Source of the DNA: Rhynchonema sp. JSB1_4
Lineage: Eukaryota; Nematoda; Chromadorea; Monhysterida; Xyalidae
Direction of reading: 5' to 3'
Assembly (NCBI GenBank): GCA_030248065.1
Contig: JASAMV010008534.1
Span: 1 to 64,000 of the forward strand
DNA length: 64,000 nucleotides
Each line of letters begins with the position of its first letter. Positions within the stretch are counted from its first letter, which is position 1. The translations under genes and the position numbers were made by a program. A model generated the notes under the pieces. The model made no database searches. It was not told the origin of the DNA and saw only the letters and a program-made list of their open reading frames with translations. This document shows, in pieces, positions 44,153 through 55,904 of the stretch.

Positions 44153-47100
44153 ATGTCCCGTCTGGTGGCCAAGGGTTTACCGCCCAAAATCAGCGAGTCG
44201 CAACTGCGTAAACATTTCGAAGCATTCGGTATGGTGACGGATTGCTCGATGAAATACACCAAAGACGGTCGATTCAGACGATTGGCGTTTATTGGGTACA
44301 ATTCGGACGAGGATGCGCACAAGGCACTCGAGTACTACAATGGATCGTACATGGGCACGCAGAAAATTGTGGTGGGTGTTTTAGTTTTGGTCGGTGTCGT
44401 TGGCACTGTTTCTGTCAACAGATACCTAGATGGTCTAACGAACGAGGGCCCAGTTTTAGTTATGATGTCTATCACGTGCATCCTCAAACCGCTGGCAAAT
44501 TGCCAAAACGGCAGTTGAGCTTGGGCAGGTTAGACCCGAAACAATACCAGAGTCGACACTTCAAATGCTATTTGCACTCAAATACCGGATGTAATTGTTT
44601 TGTAAGTAAAGCCATCCCAATGTTCAGGTGGAGTATTGCCGTGCGTTCACGGATGAGAGCAAACCACGAGCGTGGAGCAAATACGCCCCTGACAGTTCGG
44701 CATACAAACGATTGCACAACACGGACGCGAAAGCTGATGATGCGCCGAAACTAAAGAAGCCCAAAAACGAACCGCAAGAGGATGCTGCTGCAAAGGACAG
44801 CTGGTCTGTCTGATTTCCACGTTATTTCCATATTTATTATCTGCAAAATGCGTAGTCCAACGAAAAGTCTTGCAGCACGGACGAGCAATATCAAGAGTTC
44901 TTGGAGGTGACCGGCAAGAAGAAAACAATCAAACCAGATAACTGTCCCAAAAATTCCACTAAAAGCACGATTGACGCTGCGCCCGATATTGTAATGCAGC
45001 TGTTTGATGGTGTAAAAGGTGGGTTGTTTCTTATTTGCATTTCACTCACTTGCGCTCATAGCCATTTTCACTTTCTTACAGGTGATCTAAGCGCCTCGGT
45101 GGTTGTCACTGGTCTTCCCATTTCCATCAAACAAACGAGCTTGAAGCAGTTTCTTGCACCGGTTCATTCAATCTTTCATCTGGTTTTTCATGCTTTGTCT
45201 TGGTTTGTCAATTGAGGTTTTGACAAAAATTGGTCTTGAAAAATTTTAATGTTTTCAGGTTCGTCCGAAAATAATGCGACTGATGCGAAATGATGTAGAA
45301 GCGGCCTCGCTAGTCACTTTGGCTCGAAAACCAGACCAAAAACGAGTGCTGAAGAGGGATAAGGAATATCTGGGTGGATATCAGGTGTGTTTGGGCAGGA
45401 TGATATTTTCTATCTTGCCCTTTCTTGCCAACCACTTGAAGGACGTTGTTTTTATCACTCAGCTCCACATCACCGAAGCGTCCAGCTTTCAACCGGAGAG
45501 AAATGACGCCAGCTCGTCAAACAAAAAAGAGCAAAACTCGAGCACGATGATGACCGTCGAAGAGACGGCCAAACTGGAAAGTGAACAAACGGCGTTGATC
45601 ATGGAAACCGGTCGGTTAACATGATGCGCTATTAACCTTGCTGCTTGTTTCTAATTTTTTTGTACCGAGTTTTTGGTCGAAATAAAGCTTCCGCGGGATT
45701 TTATGCTTTCCTCCTGAGAATGATTGTTGTTTCAACAACACAATTTTGGTATCTGACACCCGCCATCGTTCTAACCCTATTTGCAACTGATGCATATCAA
45801 GCCAAAAGGTAAAGAAGCAAGCTCAAATAAGCCCCTAAGTGGTCTACTGAAGTCTGGTTCCATTTTGACTACATGGGCCGTGAGAATGACACAACAAAGC
45901 GATACACTGCGTACCGATTCGACCACCACACCAAGTTGTCTGTGCCTCACAGGTCGTCTATTCGCACGCAATCTCTCGTACACGACCACAGTTGACGACA
46001 TTGAACGATTGTTCGCAGATATCGGACCGACGACTGATGTGAGGCTGCCGATGGACAGGAATGGCAAACCAAAGGGATTTGCGTTCGTCACCTACATGTT
46101 CCCCGAACATGCCGTACAGGCATATAGCAAACTCGATGGCACTATATTCAAGGTTAGTCTTGATCTGCTGGATTTTGAAGGGTGACTTGATCTCAGTTCA
46201 CGTTTACTTAGTTTGAGGCTGAGACGCGCGCGAACTTGTTTTGGTGATTGGTTACATTTTGTGCAACGTTGATAGGTACAGTGATCTGAGCAGCGTTAGT
46301 GCCTGTCAAAAGGGTTTTGGTCGAAAGAAGTCGATAAGTAATGGCACCGAAAACTTTTGAAACATGCCTTGACCCAGTGCACGAAACCGCTTGACCAACA
46401 ACAGGGTTGTTACCAAATGTAAGTAAACTTTGACTAAGTTGTACATATATAAATTTCCAGGGTCGAATGCTACACTTGCTGGGTGGTAAAGAGCCGAAAG
46501 ACGAGAACAAACCAGCGACGCCCGGGAGGGATGACGAGAAGAGTTCGTTCAAGAAAGACAAACAAGAGAAAATGAAGCAAACGGCCGGCTCGGCGCACAA
46601 CTGGAATGCATTGTTCCTCGGCACCAGTGCTGTGGCCGATATGATCGCCAAGAAATTGGATGCCGACAAAGGTTGGATGTTGTTGTCGTCTGTCGAAAAT
46701 CGGACAGAGGATAGAGCTGATTGCACCACCTCAATGCATGAGTTGGGCCATTCTCGCGTGAAACATTCTTATTTTGTTAGCACACATGACAAAAGTCAAA
46801 ATTATTGGCCGCATATCTCGAAATCGCCACCGCCGTCGGGCGTGGTGGCGCAACTGGTAATAAATACAAGGATTTCTGACCAGGTGAGCTACTTGACGTG
46901 GAGGGTGGCGCGAACTTGGCCGTGAGAATGGCATTGGGTGAAACGCGGTTGGTGCGTGAGACGAGGGAGTTCCTGCTGCGAAATGGTGTCCAACTGGATA
47001 GCTTTAGTCGACCGAAAGCGGCGCGAAGTAGAACGGTGCGTTTGGGTGCACTTGGTAATTGTCAATTGTCAGGTTCATAACATCATTCGGTTGTTGCAGG

Positions 47101-49498
47101 TTATTCTCGTCAAAAACCTGCCCGCCGGCACCACAGCCGAGGCACTACGGCCCATTTTCGAACGATTCGGCGAACTTGGACGAGTGCTGTTGCCGCCCGG
47201 TTAGCGCTACACGGAATTCGTGCAATTATATTTCATAAATGGTCGTAATATTGGCCTGATGTTTCACAGAAGGTGGCATCAGTGCGTTGGTCGAGTACAG
47301 CAACACAGCTGATGCGGCGACTGCATTCAAGGCGTTGGCGTACAGTCGATTCGGACCGGCACCGTTGTTCCTCGAATGGGCACCTGGTTGGTTACGTTAT
47401 ACTGAATGACTTTGGTGCATCAGATTTGGGGATATAAAATTTATGACCCCACGGCGAGACCGGACTGGATCGATCACAGAGATTGATAATGGGACATTTT
47501 GAGCCATTAATCGTATTGTACACGATAATAGGTCACGTGATCATGATCACCAATTGTATGATGCACCAATTATATGATCGATTTTGCAGGCGATGTGTTC
47601 GGTGCGACAGCCATAGCCGACAACGAACAACAATTGTTGGACGAAGCAAGTGGTGTGACTGACAAAAAAGAACGGAAGTCGAAGAAACGCAAGCATGAGG
47701 AGGGGAAAAGTGATGATGGTTGGCTTGATTCGACTTGTACGAGTTCATTTGTGGCGTCGTTCATTTTTTTCTCAATCACGAGAAACAGCCCGTTATTCCT
47801 GTGTGAACAAAGGTATAGGCAATCCGACAGCTCATGGCACTCGCACACACAGGCTGCATGCTGCATTTCTGCCGTCAATGAATGCATCGATTCTCTGCAG
47901 TTATCAGTTGAAACATTCCCAAATTTTGCAACAGGGCAGAAAGGTGCTATGGCAAGCAGCGAATGAAAACCGGATAAATTAAAAAGCGGTCGTCAAAGTA
48001 TGACACTCGCCCAAAAAGTACAATTTGTTTAGAAAATGGATTGTGCTGCTGCATACGCTGCGTGTATAGAAAGTGCCATGAGCCGATGGATTGCCCATAC
48101 ATGGTTTCATATATTTGCAGTTGCAAGCAAACAACAGCCGGAATTGACGGATCAAGGGTCAGAAATGCTCAATATGACGACCACATCGACTTCGAATCCT
48201 GCGGGAACTGATGAAAAAACAACTGCTGACCCAGAGCCTGATACAACGCTGTTTGTGAAGAATCTCAATTTTGAGACCACTGACGAGGCTTTCAAAGACA
48301 TATTTGCGCCAATTGGAGATTTGGTTGGCATCAGTTTGAGCAACGGTTGCAAGTGAAGCCACAAATATCTCTTTCCGAATGTGCCGTTTATGTCAGATGT
48401 ATGCGACCGTTTCGCGCAAGAATGACCCCAAGCATCCGGGACAACGACTATCGATGGGTTATGGATTCGTGCAGTACATTCGACGGCAGGACGCACAAAC
48501 AGCGCTCAAACAGTTGCAGGTAGATTTGGGGGGGGCTATAGTTTTCGCAGTTAACATTTAAAGCATTAAATGCCACATGTTCGTTATATAGGGCGCTCTG
48601 CTCAACGGTCATTGTCTGGAGCTGAAGCTATCGAATCGTCAAACGACCGGCTCAAACCAGAACCATACAATAATCAAGCGACCACCGGGCTCAGATCGGG
48701 AACAGGGCGAGTGCACGAAGATTCTGGTCCGCAATGTGCCCTTCCAAGCTCAGACGAACGAAATCGAGGAATTGTTCAGTGCGTTTGGCGAGCTGAGCTT
48801 CGTGCGTCTGCCACAGAAAGTCGGTGCTGGGAAAGGTGAGTGAGTTTTCTTCTTTGCCCTTTATAGTTACAAAAGGATCTATAGGGTGGAATTTTCGAAA
48901 CGGTGTAAAGGTCAGTTGGGCGTAAAGGTCGGTGTGAAGTTCGGTCGAAACCTCGGTCGGCGTAGCTCGGTGTAAACGTGAAACATTGCCTGTTATTAAC
49001 GTGGAATCTTTCAAGTTTACACCGAGGTCTATCACACTGAGCTGTCGACCGTGCTTTCCACCGACCTTTACACCGTTTCGAAAATATCACCCATAGTTAT
49101 GTTACTTATAGTTTAGACTTATAGTTACAGATTGTAATCCTCTTTTTGTGGTTTTCCAGGCAAATCCAAAGGCCAGCCGACGCAACATCGCGGTTTTGCG
49201 TTCGTACAGTTCCAGTCGAAAGAATCGGCCAAACGTGCGTTCGATGCGCTCTGTCATTCAACGCATTTGTACGGACGACGGTATAAGCATTGATTTCTTT
49301 GCGTTTTTACAACTGCGATTTTTTGAATTTCTAAATTCTATTTTCAGGCTGGTGTTGGAATGGGCCGACTCGGACGCGGACGTTGAGCAACTTCGTGCCA
49401 AGACCATCGAACATTTTGCAACCGGTGCCGATCGAAAGAAGGTGACCACAAGCAGGAAACGATTGCAGGTCACCTTGGAGAGAATTGACCCGGATTGA
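44153..49498 (+). CDS. RBM19: RBM19, multiple-RRM ribosome biogenesis factor (yeast Mrd1)
   Basis: Nucleolar protein that binds pre-rRNA and is required for 18S rRNA processing. Seventeen GT-AG exons: 44153-44371, 44628-44803, 44876-45018, 45082-45161, 45259-45384, 45463-45610, 45953-46152, 46461-46671, 46884-47035, 47100-47199, 47270-47386, 47590-47718, 48121-48323, 48397-48519, 48592-48835, 49160-49280 and 49348-49498, for 880 aa. Six RRMs can be followed: RRM1 (MSRLVAKGLPPKISE), RRM2 (VVVTGLPISIKQTS), RRM3 (GRLFARNLSY, KGFAFVTYMFPEHA), RRM4 (VILVKNLPAG), RRM5 (TTLFVKNLNFETTD, SMGYGFVQY) and RRM6 (TKILVRNVPFQAQT, HRGFAFVQF). The inter-RRM signature HNWNALFLG lies before RRM4. Linkers are acidic/Lys-rich. 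Introns contain two MITEs (47816-48097 and 48884-49092). The gene looks intact. Confidence 0.97.
47258..47266 (+). promoter_or_regulatory. Ruby-like motif TGATGTTTCA (RBM19 intron end)
   Basis: Exact 10-mer directly before the CAG acceptor of RBM19 exon 47270. Confidence 0.45.
47816..48097. mobile_element. TA-flanked MITE (copy B) in an RBM19 intron
   Basis: 282 bp with ends TAGGCAATCC and GGATTGCCCA between TA dinucleotides (47814-47815, 48098-48099). Internal sequence is the reverse complement of 42329-42720 (for example ttgcaacagggcagaa). The equivalent of that copy's GATGTTTCA reads AATGTTTCA here (47909-47917, minus). Confidence 0.7.
48884..49092. mobile_element. Palindromic MITE with GGGTG ends (copy A) in an RBM19 intron
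   Basis: About 209 bp, almost entirely self-complementary: ends GGGTGGAATTTTCGAAACGG and CCGTTTCGAAAATATCACCC. Flanked by ATA on both sides (48881-48883, 49093-49095), a 3-bp duplication. Same family as 58163-58387. Confidence 0.8.
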
Positions 49499-49806
49499 AA
49501 TTGCTGCTGCCGTTTTATGTTGTTGTTATATTGGTTTGGTAACTCATATTATGGGAACTGATTTATTGTTGTCGTGCCTTGTTAGATTGTTATGGCACTT
49601 GGCCAGTGAAGAAATGCGAGATATATACACAAATAAAATATAAAATTAACAAACAAGGAGAAGCATGTGCCAGACTCTTTATTGATGTGCTGTGATTGGT
49701 GTTTCACCAAGGCATTGTGCTGCTGAATACTTTTTCCTTTTGCCTGTTTGTCCTCATTATTTATTTTGGTTTTTTAGGAAATTTTGTGCTCCGACTTCAA
49801 AGGAAT
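49499..49806. other. Spacer RBM19-TFIIIC
   Basis: Carries AATAAA near 49632 and a T-rich segment before the next start. Nothing else seen. Confidence 0.45.
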
Positions 49807-52452
49807 ATGGCATCCACCAACAATTTGCCGACCACTCCCAATCGTACCCTTGACGATACAGGGTTCGAGCTTCTTGCTCCTTCCACGTCGACCTTCCGCA
49901 GTCCGACCAATGCATTGACACCACTTACCAATGTGCATTTGGCTGATGTTTCACTCGACAACGATACCAGTGGTGGTGAGAGTTTGTTGCGGAGCACGTT
50001 GCGGCAATCTGCAATGCCACCACCGGCCAGCAACACGTACCTGCATGAATACTTGCGTGGTGAACTGCAGTACGATCAGTTTGTGGAGCTGAGTCGACAA
50101 ATGGCTGTCGATGTTGTTAGAGGTCAGATTAGTGGGTGATTCAGCGCAGTTAGGTGACCACCCTCACCATGTGTGACATTTTAAAACCAGCCAGGGTTAC
50201 TTTGTGACTGCGCTTAGAGTAAGGTATTGATACTATCTGAACGCTCGTAATTGTCACGAACTGAAAAAAACAACTTCGGGCCCACACTGTCGTTAACGTG
50301 GGAAAACCTAGTTGCTGACCATCTCATCACAGATGATGAACTGGAAGACGATCTTGCTGGCGACGATGACATGATCGGTGAACCCTGGTCTGAGCCGGGC
50401 ACATCAGTTCACATGGCTGTTCCTGATCTGAGACCGGTCGATGCGGAAATGCACCAACCTCGGGATAGTGGTGGGTCAAGTGCTTTTCATTCTTGTGGAA
50501 CTGCTCACATAAAAACAAATTGACAACGGGCTGTTTTAGGCTCGCAAGCTGTACAAGGTACCGAACCAGTGTCAGAAACGGACCCAACGGCAGGCAGCAC
50601 CCAACACCAACTTGAAACACTTGCTATTCTGGCTGATCAATCTGATGAAGATGACTGTGCGCCGCAAGTGGTTGGTTGTGATTCGACCGATTAATTATTA
50701 ATTATATTTCAAATCTTGCTGTTCTTTAGTGTTTTGGGAACATTTGAATTTGCGTTTGATTAATGTTTTGAGCAACTGTATTCAGGGTTCGGCCAGTAAG
50801 CACAAGAGGAAACGTGGCCGGTATACCAATCCGCTTCGACAAGGCAGTAGACATTTGTCAGAAGAGCTACGCGCCTTGATCGGTCAGGCAAACATGCGAC
50901 ACGCTCAGGGCGCCACTGATGAAGCGATCAAATTGATCGATGAAGTGGTCAGACAAGGTTATTAGCGATTGGTTATTTATTGGCTTAATGTTGGAGCTGA
51001 TGCAGCTCCACTGATATCATTCGAAAGCAATGAGTGCCAGCAATCCGGTTTTTTTAATTTTTTCTCGTGAGATTTCTGTTGCAAGCAAAATTTCAGCACC
51101 TCGTCATCCGGAGCCGTACAAGAATCTGGCCTACATTTGGCAAGACGCCGGTCATGCTGATAAAGCATTTGAATACCTCATGTTCGCTGCGTACCTGGAT
51201 CCACAAGTGATTGACTTTTAGAGTTAAACCTTATGTATTTGTCAGACGGAAAATATGTCACGATGTTTTGTTTGCAGACGTCAGGCGAAACATGGCTCGA
51301 GCTGGGAGAACAGTGTCAGCATCGGGACAAACTACGTGAAGCGCTGCTCTGTTACTCAAAAGGTGCGCATCATTTCGATGTTCAGCCTTGAGATGTTTTG
51401 CACACATTTGTGTACAAGACAGCAATATGCCCTAGGTGCGTAAAACGAGGATATGCAACCTGATGAAACTGCATAAAAGTTTGATATCTACTATAAAAGT
51501 TTGGGTCTCATATTCCTCAAACCTTTGTAGCGTCGAACTTTCACGGAGTTTTTATTAAGTTGGCTATCCTCGTTTTATGCCCCGAGGGCATAGATATTTC
51601 TGTCTTGGTTCGACATTTTATATCGTGAAACGCTTCATTTTAGGACAATCCAGTGCGTTCAAACAGAACACAAAATGGCCTAAATTACCCATAATTAATT
51701 AATTGGTGAACAGGCGAAAAACGTTAGGTGCGCGCTTGTGGAATTGAACCCTCGACCTTCTGGTTTGCACTGCTGCACGTTAGACCACTAAACCACTGAA
51801 GACCCTCATAAAGCAGTGATATCAATGATGCAGTGATTTTGCGTTTGTTAGAAGTGCACTTTCTGTGCAAAAGGTCATAGTCGTGGTCTGCAACCGGTCT
51901 CAGGCGAGGAGTTGCCAATTCAGCGATGGCACCAACGTGTTTCTCTATTACGAAAACCCCATATCCCGTACTAAAGTTTCTGGTGACGTCTGGGCCTGAG
52001 TACGAGTTTTACGAAAAAAAGGGAAAAGATTTTTTACAAGAACGTCAACTGTGTCTTGCCCAAAATCACGCGTGCGGGCACGCAGCGGGCCGCAACTTTG
52101 CGTAGATTTGGCAGGTGACGCCACGCCGCACAAGTTGTATGCAAATTTGGGCTTCTCAAGTTACGTCTTGTCAAAATGGCCTGAGGTTTAAATTTTGAAC
52201 TCGCGCAATATGAGGAATGGTGCATATGTCGCTCAGCACTGCCGTGCTAGCTCCGATTCCATGTGCCTTCCAATTTCTGCAGCCGTGAAAATGGACCCGT
52301 TTGAAACGTCGTATTACACGAAAAAGATCCAAGTGCTTGAATCGATGGGTTTGACGAATCGAGTGCTCGAGACGCGACTGTTGGCGTTGCGTCACATGAA
52401 GACCAAGTGGGATTGGGCGTTCGTTGAGAGTTACGCACGACGACTCATTGAG
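49807..52452 (+). CDS. GTF3C3: TFIIIC TPR subunit (GTF3C3/TFC4-like), 3' part missing
   Basis: TFIIIC recruits TFIIIB for RNA polymerase III at tRNA and 5S genes; this subunit is built of TPR repeats. Exons: 49807-50122, 50333-50470, 50540-50670, 50786-50957, 51097-51206, 51278-51362 and 52283-52452, giving 374 codons. The N-terminus is acidic (DDELEDDLAGDDDMIGEP); a basic stretch precedes ELRALIGQANMRHAQG, the first TPR; PYKNLAYIWQDAGHADKA and TWLELGEQCQHRDKLREAL continue the array. The family is usually near 900 aa with more TPRs, but none follows 52452: the frame runs on as unrelated sequence to a stop at 52716, then comes an opposite-strand GPCR. Either the gene is broken, its remaining exons are elsewhere, or the assembly is misjoined. 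The 920-bp intron 51363-52282 holds a MITE and a tRNA-like sequence. Confidence 0.8.
51437..51588. mobile_element. Small inverted-repeat element in a TFIIIC intron
   Basis: Ends GCGTAAAACGAGGATA and TATCCTCGTTTTATGC enclose about 150 bp. No coding capacity. Confidence 0.55.
51722..51800 (-). tRNA. tRNA-like sequence, probably degenerate
   Basis: Minus strand: A box TGGTTTAGTGGTCTAACG and B box GGGTTCAATTCC at normal spacing. A possible loop GTGCAAA would give anticodon GCA (Cys), but the T stem and anticodon stem do not pair well. Likely a pseudogene or SINE. Confidence 0.3.
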
Positions 52453-52739
52453 GTTGATGTTGTTTTAATGCCTGTCACGATATTTGGTTCGTGTTCATTT
52501 ACCGTGAGCCAACGAATGGCAGAACTGACTCGTTTTATATCGCATATGGTTATGGTAGAGTTCTGGATGAATGGTCAACAAAACAGTAAAGTGAAGAACA
52601 TCTGTAAGAGTACTAGAATTCTTTACTACGCAAACCGAAATTTGAAAAAATACCGAATTTTAAAGAAGCATTCAAAAATCAGGCACTGTGATGCCTTGTT
52701 AATGAATCAGAGCTAAAACTAATTCTGAAAGCAAACACA

Positions 52740-54981
52740 TCATACGGTAGTTGAGTACATAATGAAGTGATTGTCTTCGTCACAGCCAATCAACCTGCTG
52801 ACCTCCTCCGCAGACGTCGAACTGAGATGTATCCTAGCTGGTGTTCTTGTGTTGTTGTTGTGCGATTGATATGTGAAGGCATTGCCGTTGTTGGTGATAT
52901 GATGGGCACAGTTGCCGTTCGCGGCCCCGGGGGACTCGAGATCGTCGATATACGGCCACAAATCGATATTATTGAGATCGAATCGATCACTTGGATGAAT
53001 CACGTCACCTGTAAACGTGATTGACGTTTGACAAACTGCCGTTGGTTGTCGTGAATGTGAAATGCCAGCAACAACACTAAGAAGGATGTTCTGTCCAACC
53101 ATTCTGCATGATAAGGCTCGTGTTTGTGGCATTGTCTTTGGTGAGTCTGGCCGTCAGAATGGCTGCGTACATCGGCATCTGATCGTCGTCGTCACCCGTG
53201 CTCTGTCGCTCCAGTCCCTTGTTGCCAGTTTTGGGCGAGCCTGGCATACTGCTCGTCTCCTGACAGATTGCACGTATCTGCATTTTAAAGTACGCGGTTT
53301 GCTTGTGGCTGTGCTGCGCTTGCAGGGAGCGAGGTTTAATTTACTAGGTATCTGCATCGTGTTGACTTTGGTTGATCAAACCTTCGATTGTCTTTGGTGT
53401 GGTGCACACTGTTCCGCTATTGAGAAGATCACAACAGTGGCTAACTTGACTGATTAGTTTCACACCGACCGACCTGCCGTCTGATGTGTCGATTGACTGC
53501 GTAGTATATTGGTAGCCGAAAGGCACCATTGGCAACCGTCAGAATGCTGCTAACATCACTGGCGAACGCGTAGAATGCGCCTAAGACAGTATTGCATTTG
53601 AACGCACTGGCAAACTATCAAGTTACTCGAATACTTTCTAGAACTTGCAAAACAAAAAACAGCATTTGAATGAAACCTAGAAAAATTTAAGATCTGCAAA
53701 CCTCCGTAGAGCGTTCTCAGTCCATCCAGGTCTATGAACTCCCAAACACTGACGAATACGTTGAAGGCATTTACTATCAAGTAGGAAGTAACCACGGCGA
53801 TCAGCATCTGCTTCGCTGCCCTGGTCTCGCGGCTTTGCTACAATGTTAAGAGCAGGTCGACCATTTCCGCCAAATGTAGATACATACATAGAGGAATGCA
53901 TGCCCATACCATTCTATCCTCTCTCTGCTTCCTGGCCACGAGCACCAGCGAGCGGACGCCGCTGTACCGATTGCGATACCACAGATGGATTTGTATGCAT
54001 ATAAGCAACGTGAAGGGCAAAATCGTATGGAATATCTGTCTGATCCAGAACGTCCATATCACTCGGTAGTAGTTCGTCCCGTCAGGACTCGTGCTTTGCA
54101 TCAGTTCCGATTGGTCCAGCTCGAATTCTCTCATCAGACCCTCACATATTGGGCGGTGATTTACTTGTAGTTCAAAGAACACGCTGATCTGAAACCAGGC
54201 CTGGTGGTGCTTCATTAAGTGGATTGGTTCCCACGTTTTCGTCATCATTCACCTTGATGATGACAGCCGCAAGGAGGGCAGCACTGATGAGCACTGTCCT
54301 TTTGATGTTGCCGATAGGGTCGTGTTTGGTGCTAATGCCCCGACCTTGGACGAAGTAGCGCTCGACAGCAGCGGCAACGATCACATAACTGCCGGCTGTC
54401 ATGCTCACTTGTGCGATCGTGAATACGTAACTGAAACACGCGTATCCATTGGTGATGAAATCCGGGTTTGTGAAAATCCTAAGCATTTGATCCTGAGCAA
54501 TTAGCACTTACATGACGTAAGAGTGCCAGACACGTCGGAGAGCCAGATGTTTGGTGTATTCGCCATAAACGCCCAGCGAGAATGTGACCAGGTACGATAT
54601 TTCGACAGCTATGTCGAGCAGGCAGATGATTGTCAGATAAATGTTTTCTGAAAACAAAGCGCCGAAGTCAACTGTGTTTGGATGCCATTATATAGCACTT
54701 TGGTGATCGGGCATTCAAACATGAGCCCAACCTTTTGATCGTAGTCCAGCTCGACAAAGAAACAGATATAGCAGAAAAACATTGAGCAGAATTCCAATGA
54801 GGCTGATTGTGCTGCCGACAACGGTAATCAAATAGAATTGAACGCTTGAGAAAGAAGGTAGTGGATAATCGACGCAATCATCGTCGTCCTGCACTGTGCC
54901 GTTCACCAGCTGTTCGCCCGACCCGGCACCAAGTAGCGACTGGAATATGTGGAACGTCGCGTTCGAACCGTGCTCGGACAT
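52740..54981 (-). CDS. Class A G protein-coupled receptor, FMRFamide/neuropeptide-receptor-like
   Basis: Plasma-membrane receptor, probably for an RFamide-type neuropeptide. Eight GT-AG exons on the minus strand: 54981-54732, 54647-54512, 54478-54253, 54188-53910, 53837-53702, 53580-53474, 53277-53100 and 53008-52740, for 526 aa. The N-terminus is extracellular with several Asn-linked sites. TM1 is FYLITVVGSTISLIGILLNV; the second exon carries TM2 (YLTIICLLDIAVEISYLV); TM3 is followed by ERYF in place of DRY; TM5 (IRQIFHTILPFTLLICIQ), TM6 (MLIAVVTSYLIVNAFNVFV), and TM7 with RLPIYYAVNRHIR, where NPxxY is relaxed. The C-terminal tail is long, Ser/Thr/Asn-rich. The ligand cannot be read from sequence. 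Confidence 0.88.
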
Positions 54982-55904
54982 TCGGCTTCATTCGTGCATT
55001 GGTATTTGACCGAAATTAGGTCTGAAAACGGCAACTGGGACAGATGCGAAACAGCGAAACGCACAGGGCCTATAATGCCCATGTGTGGTTGTGGCCAGTC
55101 CGAAACTGTTGGCTTAGCACGATCGTATATTGCTCTTTGGTCTAAGTGGTTTGACAGTTACAGGGTATATTTTTCTTGGTGGCGGCAGCATACCGGGGCA
55201 TAGATTTCTATCTCAGCCATCTGTGATCAAAGCAAAATGCAAGAAGTGTGTGAGGCACTCTGTGCTTCTATATTGCACTTGCCACCGAATGGATGTGCAC
55301 TTTTTTCAGTAATAAACAGAACTGGCCATGGATGGGACAAGGAACAAATTTAGAGAAAATTGAACACGGTTCTGTTCAGCTGACGAAACTTGCATCTCGA
55401 CGTCGAGTCACAGAGACCGACTGAGTGGTCGTTTTTCTAACGCCTTGATGTGTCGGTTGTGAGGGCGAGAAAACAATTGGCTTCTGAACCAACGAATGGC
55501 CGAGAGTGCCTCCGTTTTTTGCACAAAGAAGTACACGCTGAGTAAACTCGGAATATTCACTGCTATGTACTACATACATACATGCATGCGGCTCAAACTG
55601 CGCACATGATTCCCGTCGGCCACGACTATGGCATCAAACAGCGCCACTGTTGCCGTTCTGGGCGCACAAGATGCAACGCAAGTCATTTGACAAAAGCGAT
55701 GTCATGTCTTACGACCATTGTCGCTTGTGCCCTCATGCACGGACATGCATGCATGCGCGTGTCTGGTGAGCGACCAGTGATTGCTAATGAGCCACTCTGA
55801 CTACAGTGCCACAACACATGTGTGTTTTTCACCTGCGGCTTCACGGTCAATTTAGACAACTTATGATATTAGACCAGACGTGTGTCACGCTTGGCTAAAT
55901 GGAA
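54982..55904. other. Spacer upstream of the GPCR
   Basis: Presumed GPCR promoter side, plus CATA/CATG short repeats near 55570 and 55745. No gene recognised. Confidence 0.4.

Noticed and set aside
2066..47266. TGATGTTTCA as a simple branch-point or acceptor signal
   Set aside because: Three copies do abut acceptors, but others lie just after donors, in coding exons, or in antisense orientation.
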